The translations under genes and the position numbers were made by a program. Source: Bacillus sp. 1780r2a1 (GTDB lineage: Bacteria; Bacillota; Bacilli; Bacillales; Bacillaceae_H). Taken from it: 64,000 nucleotides of DNA. The DNA is taken from positions 3,965,258 through 4,029,257 of the forward strand of contig CP099863.1 of assembly GCA_024134725.1 (NCBI GenBank), given 5' to 3'. Each line of letters begins with the position of its first letter. Within the stretch, counting starts at the first letter, position 1. Of this stretch, positions 36,225-44,940 are shown piece by piece. The notes beneath the pieces were generated by a model. The model did no database searches and was not told the origin of the DNA. It worked only from the letters and a program-made list of their open reading frames with translations.

Positions 36225-36251
36225 AATCGGCCGCCTGGCAGTTTGTCTTTA
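36225..36251 (-). promoter_or_regulatory. Sigma-D promoter of hag
   Basis: Minus-strand TAAA (36248-36251), 16 bp, GCCGATT (36225-36231), about 64 bp before the ATG. Confidence 0.82.
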
Positions 36252-36313
36252 CAAGAATGATATCGTCTTCTTTTTTAGATTGTTTAGCGGTTTCTTTACT
36301 TTTTTCAAAAGAA

Positions 36314-36341
36314 AAACCAAGACGGTTTAGAGTCTTGGTTT
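36314..36341 (-). terminator. Terminator overlapping the end of csrA
   Basis: AAACCAAGAC (36314-36323) pairs with GTCTTGGTTT (36332-36341). The minus strand continues GGTTTTTCTTTTG. The upstream arm on the transcript lies inside the last codons of csrA, whose stop is 36327-36329. Confidence 0.85.
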
Positions 36342-36566
36342 GGTGTCATTTATTATTTTTAAGATGTCCATCATATTAGCTACCGGCTTGGATGCCTGGC
36401 GGTTTTCCAGCTGTATTTCTTCATAGATTTCTTGGCGATGGACTTCAACGTCACGCGGGGCCTTGATACCAAGTTTGACTTGATCACCGCTAATAGAGAG
36501 AACGGTCACTTCAATGTTTTCACCGATTTTAATCGTTTCGTTCGTTTTACGCGTTAGGACTAGCAT
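36327..36566 (-). CDS. csrA: Carbon storage/flagellin translation regulator CsrA
   Basis: RNA-binding dimer that in Bacillus represses hag translation by binding GGA motifs in its leader. It is released when FliW is free of flagellin. The 79-residue protein is a canonical Csr[21 protein letters not shown] followed by [22 protein letters not shown], including the RNA-contacting Arg near residue 44. It lies 13 bp after fliW, as in B. subtilis. Its terminator is embedded in its last codons. Confidence 0.98.
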   Translation of the reverse strand: MLVLTRKTNETIKIGENIEVTVLSISGDQVKLGIKAPRDVEVHRQEIYEEIQLENRQASKPVANMMDILKIINDTKPRL

Positions 36567-36579
36567 GGTCGTTCCCTCC

Positions 36580-37008
36580 TTAGTTGTTGACGGGCTGAAA
36601 CAGCGCGTGCTTTGTTTGGTAGACTTCGTTATTTAAGATAACTTGCTTAGCTTGATTGTTTTTGGTGTTAAAAACGATTGGTGCCTGCAGGTTTGCCGTA
36701 ATTTTAGTCACGTCGTCATGCATCGTTAAAATGACGTATACCGCAGCGTCACTGCTACTTTCAAGCTGAAGCTGCTTGACCGTTGTCTCATCTAATTTAA
36801 AGTCATAGTCTGGGAAGAATTGAAATGGCTCGGTCATCACAAACGCAACTTCCTGCGTTTTCGTAGACTGTAACACGTGGAACATATCAGCGTTTGGAAG
36901 CGGCAAAATCACAAATTGCGTTTCGTGTGGAAACCCGGGAAGACCTTTTTCAAATGTTAATGAGGGTTGTTCAATTTGAACATCACCGTGATAAGCTGTT
37001 TTAAGCAT
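36580..37008 (-). CDS. fliW: Flagellar assembly factor FliW
   Basis: A 142-residue FliW. It binds flagellin or, allosterically, CsrA, so that flagellin accumulation releases CsrA repression only while export proceeds. Typical features are [19 protein letters not shown] near the N-terminus and [20 protein letters not shown] near the C-terminus. Start ATG has AGAGGTG about eight bases upstream, and that Shine-Dalgarno overlaps the end of the preceding gene (3-bp gap), indicating coupling. Confidence 0.97.
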   Translation of the reverse strand: MLKTAYHGDVQIEQPSLTFEKGLPGFPHETQFVILPLPNADMFHVLQSTKTQEVAFVMTEPFQFFPDYDFKLDETTVKQLQLESSSDAAVYVILTMHDDVTKITANLQAPIVFNTKNNQAKQVILNNEVYQTKHALFQPVNN

Positions 37009-37011
37009 GAG

Positions 37012-37428
37012 CTACACCTCTTGTTTAATTGTTGAGATTGATAGTGTTTCAGGTACATAGTTTATTTTGACACTAAACGGACTTGGAATAAAGGTTATGT
37101 TGCTTGGATAGATGGGCTTTTCGCTGTTGCGCTTGGCTTGATCAGCGATTGGATTACCCTCCTGTTCAATTTTCATTAACTCTTTTCCTTCTTGGGTTGC
37201 TTTTGTAATAGATTCCATCACCGCCTGTTTTCCTTCATTTGCTTCTTCGGCCATTCTTTTTAAAATTGATTGCAGGTTCATTTCTTCCCATGCCTTAGTT
37301 TGATCAATAGTAAGCCGGGACGGTGTTTTTTCGACAATGATCTGGATTTTTTCTGTCGAAACGTCGACTGGCTGGGGCTGAGTGATGGATGGCATGGCGT
37401 AAGAGGCCTGGGTGGCACTAACTTGCAT
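37012..37428 (-). CDS. yviE: DUF6470 protein YviE
   Basis: A 138-residue protein of unknown function, at the position of B. subtilis yviE between flgL and fliW. The sequence is hydrophilic, with Gln/Pro-rich ends and a helical middle (KAWEEMNLQSILKRMAEEAN), without signal peptide or catalytic motif. It is shorter than the B. subtilis protein (about 190). AGGAGG precedes the ATG directly downstream of a hairpin. Confidence 0.8.
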   Translation of the reverse strand: MQVSATQASYAMPSITQPQPVDVSTEKIQIIVEKTPSRLTIDQTKAWEEMNLQSILKRMAEEANEGKQAVMESITKATQEGKELMKIEQEGNPIADQAKRNSEKPIYPSNITFIPSPFSVKINYVPETLSISTIKQEV

Positions 37429-37445
37429 CAGTATTCCTCCTAAAA

Positions 37446-37466
37446 AACCCCTTCAAAGAAGGAGTT
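37446..37466 (-). terminator. Terminator or attenuator between flgL and yviE
   Basis: AACCCCTTC (37446-37454) pairs with GAAGGAGTT (37458-37466) with one wobble and loop AAA. The minus strand continues GGGGTTTTTTAGGAGG, so the T run abuts the yviE Shine-Dalgarno. It may reduce read-through into yviE-fliW-csrA. Confidence 0.7.
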
Positions 37467-37471
37467 TTGGT

Positions 37472-38353
37472 TTAGCGTAAAAAGTCAAGAAGCGTTGGCT
37501 GAATGAGCTTGGCACCAACTGATAAGGAAGCACGGTGCACGCTTTCTTGAATGGTTAAGTCCGTAATGACTTTCTCAATGTCAGCATCTTCGTTATCTGA
37601 AATCATACGGCTAGCGATAATTTCTTGAGAAGCAATGCGATTTTCAATGAGCTCCAGGCGATTGTTTCTTGCACCAAGCTCTGAACGCTCTGCTGATAGA
37701 GTTGATAAATAGTCATCCACTTGTGTTGATAATTGTTGAAGCGATTCAACGTCGTTGTTTTCAAAACCAACTTGAATATTATTGATGAAATCAAACGCTT
37801 CTTGCGAAAAGATACGGTCAGCATTAATGTTGACACGTAGGCTGACGCCTTTTGATACTTCAACTGAAAAAGGGTCGGCATTAATTTCAGATGCAATGGA
37901 GCCATCCGCACTTTGAGTAACGGGCGCGTTCCCTACGTTCACGCCGTTAAAGATATATCTGCCCGCTACTTGCGTATTTGCTACCTGCATAAAATCGAGC
38001 TTCAGCTGTTCAATTTCACGAGCAATTGCTTGGCGATCTTGTCCATCGTTCGTGCCGTTTGTTCCTTGAACCATAAGCTCTTTAGCACGTTGAAAAATGG
38101 AGTTAACTTGTTCAAGCCCTGCTTCAGAGTTATCAAACCACGAATAGGCCTCGGTTAAGTTTCGCTTGTATTGATCAATTTCAGATAGGTTAGACCTGTA
38201 TGCCATCCCCTTCGTAGCGACAACGGGATCATCTGACGGACGCGTAATTTTCTTACCCGTTGATAGCTGATTTTGCAAGGTTTGGAGCTGATTATAGCTG
38301 CTGTTAATATGTCGTAATGAGTTGGCCGCCAACATGCTTTGTGTAATTCGCAT
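37472..38353 (-). CDS. flgL: Hook-filament junction protein FlgL (HAP3)
   Basis: A 293-residue flagellin-like junction protein connecting FlgK to the filament. The N-terminus MRITQSMLAANSLRHINSSY and the C-terminal ESVHRASLSVGAKLIQPTLL are typical of FlgL. GGGTGG lies upstream of the ATG, and the gap to the flgK stop is only 2 bp. Part of the long comF-flg transcript with a sigma-D booster at flgM. Confidence 0.96.
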   Translation of the reverse strand: MRITQSMLAANSLRHINSSYNQLQTLQNQLSTGKKITRPSDDPVVATKGMAYRSNLSEIDQYKRNLTEAYSWFDNSEAGLEQVNSIFQRAKELMVQGTNGTNDGQDRQAIAREIEQLKLDFMQVANTQVAGRYIFNGVNVGNAPVTQSADGSIASEINADPFSVEVSKGVSLRVNINADRIFSQEAFDFINNIQVGFENNDVESLQQLSTQVDDYLSTLSAERSELGARNNRLELIENRIASQEIIASRMISDNEDADIEKVITDLTIQESVHRASLSVGAKLIQPTLLDFLR

Positions 38354-38355
38354 CT

Positions 38356-39870
38356 TTATCTACCACCCGTTCCCAATCCGTTAATAATACGATCTAACAT
38401 TTCATCAATTACTGTCACCATGCGAGCACTCGCATTGTATGCGTGCTGAAACTGAATCATGTTGCTCATTTCTTCGTCAATTGAAACGGAGCTTGTTGAT
38501 TGTTTTCTCTGCTCCACAGCTTGTTGAAGCGTTTCTGAGTTTCCTTTTAGACGGTTTGCCTGCTGACCGTTAACCGCCATTTGTCCAATAAGAGATTGAT
38601 AATATTCTTTCATGGATACAGTTTGATCGTTAGTAAGCTGAATACGAATACTATCACGAAAGTTAGCCAGCGCTAGCGCATTACTTCCGTCTCCTTTACG
38701 GTCTCCATCTATTGCTGATTGAGAAGCAGCCGCTATATTGTTAGTACTTTGAATAATTTCATTTGATAGCGTAATGTTTTTCGCTGCGCCTTTTTCCTCG
38801 TTAATTGGATTAAAGAAAGATACACCCGTTTGGCCATCTAACGTTACGCCCTGTTCGTGCTGGCCGTTAAACCAGTTTACAAACTCAAAGGCCATTTTAT
38901 CAAGAGACGCCAGCATATCCGAGTATACGCCTTTAGTTTGGCCACTTTCATCTACGTAACCTGCTGATTCAATCAATCCTTTAAGCTTACCTTGTGAAAG
39001 GTTAGCTGGCGAAAGTGTTTGGCCACCTACACGAATATCAGTTACGATTCCGCCCCTATCGTTTATTGTAAACGCTGCAGCTTGGCGAGTTTGACCATTG
39101 ACTAACGTAACAGGGCCGTTTGCAGTTTGCATCGTAACCGTCACGGTTCCTTCAGCTACGAGCAGACTGTTACCGCTTGTTTGATTGTACTGTACGTCAA
39201 ATTCTACAAACTGTGAAAGCTCGTCTAATAAGCGGTCACGCTCATCGTATAAATCATTTGGCAAATAGCCGTGCGCTTCAATGTCATTAATTTGTTTATT
39301 AACGTTATTGATTTGCTCAAGAACCGAGTTCATTTGCGTGACGGTGACGTCAATTTCAGATTGTAAATCACCTTGAATAACTTCCAGCGATGTGGACAGA
39401 TACGTAAATGTATCAGCAATCGCATTTGCCCTCTCACGTGCAACAGATCGAGCACCGGCATTTGATGGATTTGCGGCAACGTCTTGAAGCGCTTCGAAGA
39501 ATTGATCAAACGTTGCCGACAGTCCGTCTTCAGATGGCTCATTTAAAATTTCTTCCATTTTGTCAATGGCTGCCGATTTAGCATCCCAATAACCTACCTT
39601 AACCGTTTCCCCTCTGTACTGTACATCAAGGAACTGATCGCGCACACGCTCAATCGTTTTGGCATCCACCCCCGTGCCAAGTTGGCCTGTCACTCCTGGA
39701 CGGTTCATTCCTGGTGTTGGGTAAGGCGTACTCGCTTCAAACGTAACGCGCTGACGGGTATAGCCTGGCGTGTTGGCATTGGCGATATTTTGCCCGACTG
39801 TGTATAGCGCTGACTGCTGCGCATTCATGCCTCGCTTTGCAACCTGTAGCCCATGAAAAGTTGAAATCAT
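38356..39870 (-). CDS. flgK: Hook-associated protein FlgK (HAP1)
   Basis: A 504-residue hook-filament junction protein. It starts with STFHGLQVAKRGMNAQQSAL and YTVGQNIANANTPGYTRQRV, the rod/hook-family signature, and ends with a conserved amphipathic helix (FQHAYNASARMVTVIDEMLD). The middle carries the variable domain. AAGGAG precedes the ATG. FlgN, encoded just upstream, is its chaperone. Confidence 0.96.
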   Translation of the reverse strand: MISTFHGLQVAKRGMNAQQSALYTVGQNIANANTPGYTRQRVTFEASTPYPTPGMNRPGVTGQLGTGVDAKTIERVRDQFLDVQYRGETVKVGYWDAKSAAIDKMEEILNEPSEDGLSATFDQFFEALQDVAANPSNAGARSVARERANAIADTFTYLSTSLEVIQGDLQSEIDVTVTQMNSVLEQINNVNKQINDIEAHGYLPNDLYDERDRLLDELSQFVEFDVQYNQTSGNSLLVAEGTVTVTMQTANGPVTLVNGQTRQAAAFTINDRGGIVTDIRVGGQTLSPANLSQGKLKGLIESAGYVDESGQTKGVYSDMLASLDKMAFEFVNWFNGQHEQGVTLDGQTGVSFFNPINEEKGAAKNITLSNEIIQSTNNIAAASQSAIDGDRKGDGSNALALANFRDSIRIQLTNDQTVSMKEYYQSLIGQMAVNGQQANRLKGNSETLQQAVEQRKQSTSSVSIDEEMSNMIQFQHAYNASARMVTVIDEMLDRIINGLGTGGR

Positions 39871-39890
39871 TACATTCTCTCCTTCATTCT

Positions 39891-40331
39891 CTACGCTTTT
39901 GACTGAAAGGTAGATGCTGGTGTAAGTGGTGGTACATCGTTTTCTACTTTTGTATAATTATATGAATCTACTTGTTGAGATGAGGTTAATAAGTCAAGCT
40001 CAAGATTAATGAGCTGCAGAGATTGTGTTAGCAGTTGTTGATTTAACTCATTTTTTTTCTGAATGCTTTCAATAAGTTCAATGAGCTGGCTTTGAAGTGG
40101 TTGAAGGGTAATGGCTTGATCGATCTGTTCGATATTTCCCATGAGCAACATACGCTGTTTTTCCAATGCTTCTATCGCCGCAACATGTGTTTGCTCATCT
40201 TTAAGCACATGGGTTAAATTTTTGATATCTTGGCTAATAATAATTGCCGTCTTCTGGTCTGTTAAAGCTAATAAGCTCTTATGCAATGCAATTTGCTTTG
40301 TTAAAATTTCATTCAGTTTGCCGCTATTCAA
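39891..40331 (-). CDS. flgN: FlgK/FlgL chaperone FlgN
   Basis: A 146-residue helical protein, the FlgN (YvyG) export chaperone for FlgK and FlgL. Coiled-coil-like heptads run through most of the sequence (EALEKQRMLLMGNIEQIDQ and later). The start is a TTG (codon for MNSGKLNEIL), about ten bases after AAAGGGA; an ATG upstream is followed by a stop. It lies 15 bp after flgM. Confidence 0.88.
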   Translation of the reverse strand: MNSGKLNEILTKQIALHKSLLALTDQKTAIIISQDIKNLTHVLKDEQTHVAAIEALEKQRMLLMGNIEQIDQAITLQPLQSQLIELIESIQKKNELNQQLLTQSLQLINLELDLLTSSQQVDSYNYTKVENDVPPLTPASTFQSKA

Positions 40332-40346
40332 TTTTTGTCATTCCCT

Positions 40347-40604
40347 TTACTTTTTATAAAAGTTGATAAGCCCTTTTGCCACTTCTTCTGCGTTAACTTT
40401 ATATGTTCCATTTTCAATCTGCTGCTTTAGCTGTTCAACCTTTGCTGAATGCTCTGTCGCTTTCGTACTCATTTGCTGAAGCTCTTTCGCTTCTTTTGAA
40501 ATTTGTACACCATCTCGTTTTCCTGTTTGCTGAGCTTTTTCCATTTTTTCAGCTGCCTTTTGATATGGATTTATTCTGCTAGAATGAGTTGAATTTATCT
40601 TCAT
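40347..40604 (-). CDS. flgM: Anti-sigma-D factor FlgM
   Basis: An 85-residue protein holding sigma-D inactive until the hook-basal body is complete. The first 35 residues are unstructured (MKINSTHSSRINPYQKAAEK) and the C-terminal half has the conserved sigma-binding helices (KVEQLKQQIENGTYKVNAEE). A good sigma-D promoter precedes it, making a negative feedback loop. First flagellar gene after yvyF. Confidence 0.93.
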   Translation of the reverse strand: MKINSTHSSRINPYQKAAEKMEKAQQTGKRDGVQISKEAKELQQMSTKATEHSAKVEQLKQQIENGTYKVNAEEVAKGLINFYKK

Positions 40605-40650
40605 TTTTCGTCACCTCTTTAAAGTTTGTATCCGCTATCTATTACTCATT

Positions 40651-40677
40651 ATATCGGAGCTTTGAATTAAACATTTA
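40651..40677 (-). promoter_or_regulatory. Sigma-D promoter of flgM-flgN-flgK-flgL
   Basis: Minus-strand TAAA (40674-40677), exactly 15 bp, TCCGATAT (40651-40658): a seven-of-eight -10 match to the sigma-D consensus, 46 bp before flgM. Confidence 0.88.
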
Positions 40678-40816
40678 GCAACTGATTCAAAGTTGAGGCT
40701 AAATGCACAAACATACTAAAAAGCTTCAAAATAAGTGCGATTTTGTACCCAAACTAAAAAGGTCTTAAGAACCATTATTTTTATTAAAAGAAGATAACCA
40801 GTTCTTTCTATCTAGA

Positions 40817-41218
40817 TTATTTATCTTTCAAACGATAAGTTGATAATCGATCCTGTCGTTCACTTTGACGTTTTGTTTCTATTTCGTGCTTCGCTAAATC
40901 ATTTTTCAACTGCTGAGCGCAACTATGACAAAGCTTTCCCTCTCTAATATTTTGCCCACACTCTAGGCAAGGGTAGCTTAGGTTTGGAAATTTGGCTATT
41001 AGTAGCCTCCCCTGTTGAATAAACTGCCGAATGCGCAGATCTGGTACTTTCGTTTTTTTAACGACTTCATACATGGTTGCAGTTCGATTTTCTCGCTTTC
41101 GTAAAAAGGTAACCACGCGCTCATACTGGTCTTCTTCTTCCTGATAACAACTTGGGCAAATGTTGCGTGCTCCACTTTGAACATATAAGCTTCCACAACG
41201 TAAACAATTCGTTAACAT
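40817..41218 (-). CDS. yvyF: Flagellar-operon zinc-ribbon protein YvyF
   Basis: A 133-residue protein of the YvyF family found in comF-flg operons; function unknown. Two zinc ribbons are visible: CLRCGSLYVQSGARNICPSC at the N-terminus and CLECGQNIREGKLCHSC near 83-100. A helix-turn-helix-like middle lies between (TMYEVVKKTKVPDLRIRQFI). It may bind nucleic acid, which is inference. It lies between comFC and flgM as in B. subtilis. Confidence 0.9.
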   Translation of the reverse strand: MLTNCLRCGSLYVQSGARNICPSCYQEEEDQYERVVTFLRKRENRTATMYEVVKKTKVPDLRIRQFIQQGRLLIAKFPNLSYPCLECGQNIREGKLCHSCAQQLKNDLAKHEIETKRQSERQDRLSTYRLKDK

Positions 41219-41275
41219 GCTCCTTTTCCCTTTCTCTTCTCATTTCCTTTTGTATCGGCTGAACCGCTTATTTTT

Positions 41276-41971
41276 TCAACGGTAAATTGTAAAAGAATAG
41301 ATTGCTGCCGCCACATCTTTTAGACAAAGCGCTGCTTCGTGTAACGTAACGCCTGTTGTGTACAAATCATCAATTAAAATGACGTTTCTTTTTGTAACCG
41401 AAGCTGGCTCCACAAGCTCAAACACCCTATGGTTTTGTAGCCTTTCTTCTCTCGTTTTCTTCGCTTGTTTCTCCGTATGCTTACGAGTAAGAGGATAAGC
41501 TACTTCTGCCGGGAGTAAAGATGCCAACGCTTCCGCTTGATTAAACCCTCGTTCATACATTCGTTCCTTGCTTAAAGGGATGGGAACCAGTACGGGATTC
41601 TCGGGACTATATACCTTATAAAGCTGAGCGAAATCGTCAGTAAATATTTTATGAAGTTCGTAGTCACCTCGGTATTTAAACAAAGCCATTACCTCTTTTG
41701 CGAATTTATTATATTTATATAATGAATAGTTACGAATTAAAGGTGATTTCTTCTTGTTCCATTGAACGCAGTCGATGCAATATTCACCCTTATAATAAGC
41801 TATAGGAAGCTCATTAAGCATCCTTCCACAACGTCTACAAAGTGGCTCTGAAAGCCCTTTAAAAGATGACTGGCACGTTTCACACAGCCACTTTTTTTGC
41901 TGTGGAGAAATCAGAGACGAGAAGCTATGAGCGGGTTCAATTGATTCATGGCACAGTAAACACCATATCAT
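41276..41971 (-). CDS. comFC: Competence protein ComFC, phosphoribosyltransferase fold
   Basis: A 231-residue late-competence protein needed for transformation, probably processing incoming single-stranded DNA together with ComFA. The N-terminal part has zinc-binding cysteine pairs (CLLC, CETC, CRRC, CIDC). The C-terminal phosphoribosyltransferase domain has PIPLSKERMYERGFNQAE and the PRPP-loop motif VILIDDLYTTGVT. Its start overlaps the comFA stop by four bases; comFB, found between them in B. subtilis, is absent. Confidence 0.93.
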   Translation of the reverse strand: MIWCLLCHESIEPAHSFSSLISPQQKKWLCETCQSSFKGLSEPLCRRCGRMLNELPIAYYKGEYCIDCVQWNKKKSPLIRNYSLYKYNKFAKEVMALFKYRGDYELHKIFTDDFAQLYKVYSPENPVLVPIPLSKERMYERGFNQAEALASLLPAEVAYPLTRKHTEKQAKKTREERLQNHRVFELVEPASVTKRNVILIDDLYTTGVTLHEAALCLKDVAAAIYSFTIYR

Positions 41972-43467
41972 ATCTGAATTAGACCTTGTTTTTTTGCCAT
42001 ATCGTTCATATCTACCATATGCTTTTTCGCTTTTTTCATTTCACCCGTTTGCCCATAGTGAAAGAAGACCACGTCTCCTGTTGGAAAGTTTGCGCTTCTA
42101 CCAACTCGGCCTGAAATTTGCACAAGTGCGCTTTCAGTGAAAATTTCATTTTCAGCACCTACTACAGCGACATCAATATTAGGGACAGTCACCCCTCGTT
42201 CTAAAATGGTTGTTGTAACCAAAATGGTATATTGCCGCTCACGAAATGCTTTTACTTTTTCTTTTCGCTCCTTATCTTCTGCGTGCACCCCAGCCACGCT
42301 TGGCGTTAGCTGTTGAATGAGTTCTACAACGGACTGAACCCATTTGACCTTTGGTACAAACACAAAGCACTGCTTATCATCACATACTCGCTGCTTGATC
42401 CAGCTTGATATAGAAAAAGGTAACTTCTTTTTAACAAGCCTCTTCTGCCAGTTGCCACACCATACAAAACGAGGTATCGGAATGGGATACCGGTGATAGC
42501 GAGCCGGTATTTTGACAGCTGCTAGCTTATTTTCTTTAACCTGTTGCTTAAGATTTTCACTGGGAGTTGCTGTTAAGTAAATAAGGGTTGATTCTACTTT
42601 ACGAGCTTTGTGGGCAGCATACTGTAACATTGGTTCTGCTGAATAAGGAAATGCGTCTACTTCGTCAATGATCACGACGTCAAATGCTTCATGGTAACGC
42701 AAAAGCTGATGCGTGGTTGCGAGGATTAAGGAAGAGTGCTTCCCTTTATCAGCACTTCCACCGTAAAGCGCCACTACTTCCAATCCTTGAAATGCTTGTT
42801 GAAGCCTTGGATGAAGCTCCAGGACTACGTCCGTTCTCGGCGTGGCGATGCATACTGATTTACCCAAACCAAGTGCTTTGGCAATACCTTCAAAGAGAAC
42901 TTCCGTTTTCCCAGCGCCACAAACGGCCCATACGAGCAGCTCTTGATTTGAATTTACGGCTTCTACCATTTGGCTAGAAGCCGTTTGCTGAGCAGGAGAA
43001 AGCTTGCCTTTCCATGTAAGAGCTGGGGACGAAACCTTGCGTAAAAGAGGACCTTTCCATGTGATAAGCGGCGTACATTCTGATACACGCCCCATCCCAA
43101 TGCAAGCGCGACAATACGTACACGTGCTGTGACAGCGACCACAATGAAACGAAGCAAATAGATGCTGCTGCTGATTTCCACAGCGCATGCAGGTCATCAC
43201 GTCTTTTTTAATGATTGACTTATGATAGCGAATATAGCCTTGTTCGTAATGTTCATGAAGAGTGGAAAAAGAAAATGAAATGAGTTCATCAGGGAGTAAT
43301 TGCTTCCCAATGAGGAATTGTTGGAGACTTGAACTAAATAAAAATGCAGGGTTAACAGAGGGGGCATACCACTCCGGAAGCTGTGAGATCGCCTTCGCTT
43401 CCCGTGAGGAATTTGGTACTAACTGATTGTCATGTAGAATAAAACGCAAAAACATCGCTCCTTTCAT
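41968..43467 (-). CDS. comFA: DNA uptake helicase ComFA
   Basis: DEAD-box-type ATPase on the inner membrane face that drives DNA internalisation during competence. The 499-residue protein has a four-cysteine zinc motif (CMRCGN ... CGRCH ... CTYCRAC), Walker A WAVCGAGKTE, the Walker B box VIIDEVDAF and motif VI QISGRVGR. The start is uncertain: the outermost ATG is 43467, but the best Shine-Dalgarno (AAAGGAG) is placed eight bases from a TTG at 43449. First gene of the comFA-comFC-yvyF-flg transcript. Confidence 0.94.
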   Translation of the reverse strand: MKGAMFLRFILHDNQLVPNSSREAKAISQLPEWYAPSVNPAFLFSSSLQQFLIGKQLLPDELISFSFSTLHEHYEQGYIRYHKSIIKKDVMTCMRCGNQQQHLFASFHCGRCHSTCTYCRACIGMGRVSECTPLITWKGPLLRKVSSPALTWKGKLSPAQQTASSQMVEAVNSNQELLVWAVCGAGKTEVLFEGIAKALGLGKSVCIATPRTDVVLELHPRLQQAFQGLEVVALYGGSADKGKHSSLILATTHQLLRYHEAFDVVIIDEVDAFPYSAEPMLQYAAHKARKVESTLIYLTATPSENLKQQVKENKLAAVKIPARYHRYPIPIPRFVWCGNWQKRLVKKKLPFSISSWIKQRVCDDKQCFVFVPKVKWVQSVVELIQQLTPSVAGVHAEDKERKEKVKAFRERQYTILVTTTILERGVTVPNIDVAVVGAENEIFTESALVQISGRVGRSANFPTGDVVFFHYGQTGEMKKAKKHMVDMNDMAKKQGLIQI

Positions 43468-43513
43468 CCTAACTAGTACGAGATACGTTGACTAAATTCC
43501 TGCAATAAAAAAA

Positions 43514-43538
43514 CCAAACTAACAAAAAGTTAGTTTGG
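43514..43538 (-). terminator. Terminator of degV
   Basis: Perfect 10-base arms CCAAACTAAC/GTTAGTTTGG with loop AAAAA. The minus strand continues GGTTTTTTTATTG. Confidence 0.9.
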
Positions 43539-43540
43539 CT

Positions 43541-44386
43541 TTATTCTTTATACCACCCAACACCGATGGCACCTTCTCCTAGATGAGTACCAATAACTGG
43601 TCCAAAGTATGACAGGGTCCACTCAATGTGAGGGTACGTTTCTTGCAGCTCTGCTTTAAATTCTGCTGCTTCTGAAGGGCGATTGGCATGAATCACTACG
43701 CCTTTCATTGGCGCAAGCTCACGTGCATCCTCATCCAGTAATTCTACGATACGTTTTAACGCGCGCTTTCTTGTACGGATTTTTTCATAAGGGACAATTT
43801 TTTTATCAACAAAGTGAAGCAGTGGCTTAACTTGCAACAAGCTTCCAATAATCGCTTGAGCTGCATTTAAGCGACCTCCACGCTGCAAATGTGAAAGATC
43901 GTCTGCCATAAAATAAGCACGTATAGACTTTTTCATTTCATCCAAACGATTTACAATCTCTGCTGGCGTACGACCAGCTTTCGCCATTTTAGCTCCTTCA
44001 AGAACATAAAAGCCTTGCACCATGCAGCTAATTTCAGAATCATATACTTGTACGTCAAAACCTGAAACCATTTCGCTTGCTGAAAGTGCCCCTTGATAGG
44101 TTCCACTAATCCCACTTGAGAGCGTCACAACGACCGCCGACTCATAACCATCACGCTGTAGCTGCTCATACAGTTCAACAAACTCACCAATTGGAGGCTG
44201 AGAGGTTGTTGGCAATGTTTTGGCATCTTTAATTTTATGAAAATATTCTTCCGCCGTTACGTCTATTTCTTCACGATAAGTTTCACTACCAAAAATAACG
44301 CTAAGCGGTACCATATGTATGTCATGTTGAGCGCGCACTTCTTCTGATATATACGCTGTACTATCAGTAATAATTGCCGTTTTCAT
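43541..44386 (-). CDS. degV: DegV-family fatty-acid-binding protein
   Basis: A 281-residue DegV/FakB-type protein that binds a single fatty acid and can present it to the kinase FakA. The N-terminus KTAIITDSTAYISEE and the fold motif TLSSGISGTYQGA around the carboxylate-binding Ser are typical. It lies between the accessory flagellin block and comFA, where B. subtilis has degV next to degSU. A single gene with its own terminator. Confidence 0.92.
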   Translation of the reverse strand: MKTAIITDSTAYISEEVRAQHDIHMVPLSVIFGSETYREEIDVTAEEYFHKIKDAKTLPTTSQPPIGEFVELYEQLQRDGYESAVVVTLSSGISGTYQGALSASEMVSGFDVQVYDSEISCMVQGFYVLEGAKMAKAGRTPAEIVNRLDEMKKSIRAYFMADDLSHLQRGGRLNAAQAIIGSLLQVKPLLHFVDKKIVPYEKIRTRKRALKRIVELLDEDARELAPMKGVVIHANRPSEAAEFKAELQETYPHIEWTLSYFGPVIGTHLGEGAIGVGWYKE

Positions 44387-44502
44387 TTGAAAGGGTCCAT
44401 CCTTTTTTATTATTTAAAAATAAGTTCACTCTATTTTACAACATTTCAATTTAAAATGCATGTTTACAAAAACAAAGAAAGCCCTTTTAACCTTCCCTCT
44501 TT

Positions 44503-44940
44503 TCACGTATAGATGTTGACCAATAAACCTTGGATTTCACCTACTCTTGCTAAAAGCTGAAGCTCATTCGTTGATTTATTTAGCACGTCGTTTGTTAAAT
44601 CAACAAGCTTACGATCGACTTCTTTTACAAGCTTATATACCTTTGTCGTTCCTCTTCTGTTAAAGCCCCTCTCTTCATGCAGTTCAAAGCCATTTTTAAC
44701 TGCATCATCCATAAACTCTTTCACCAGGGCTTTGTACTTTCGAAGCACATCAACCGTCTGATTCTTGGCTAAGTGACGACCTTGTTCATCGATTTTTGTC
44801 ACCAGTTGTGATAAACGCTCATGGGTGAGGTCACGCTGCTTTTTAGCTATAACGTCCGTGAACGTAATTGATTCTTGAACCTCTTTCGCTTTAGAAACGT
44901 TTAGTTGATTTGTCAGTCCGTTAATTCGCTGAACATCCAT
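44503..44940 (-). CDS. YaaR-family (DUF327) protein in flagellar context
   Basis: A 145-residue all-helical protein matching the DUF327/YaaR family: GRHLAKNQTVDVLRKYKALV, then RGFNRRGTTKVYKLVKEVDR, ending GEIQGLLVNIYT. In B. subtilis YaaR is encoded near the origin with yaaQ; no defined function is known to me. Here a family member directly follows the second flagellin, 81 bp downstream, which suggests a flagellum-linked role. The start at 44940 follows AGAGGAA by eight bases; the longer open frame to 45015 overlaps upstream sequence without a Shine-Dalgarno. Confidence 0.85.
   Translation of the reverse strand: MDVQRINGLTNQLNVSKAKEVQESITFTDVIAKKQRDLTHERLSQLVTKIDEQGRHLAKNQTVDVLRKYKALVKEFMDDAVKNGFELHEERGFNRRGTTKVYKLVKEVDRKLVDLTNDVLNKSTNELQLLARVGEIQGLLVNIYT

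Noticed and set aside
43468-43540. ComK box (AAAA-N5-TTTT pairs) before comFA
   Set aside because: No properly spaced AAAA/TTTT pairs were found in the 73 bp between degV and comFA, so competence control could not be shown here.
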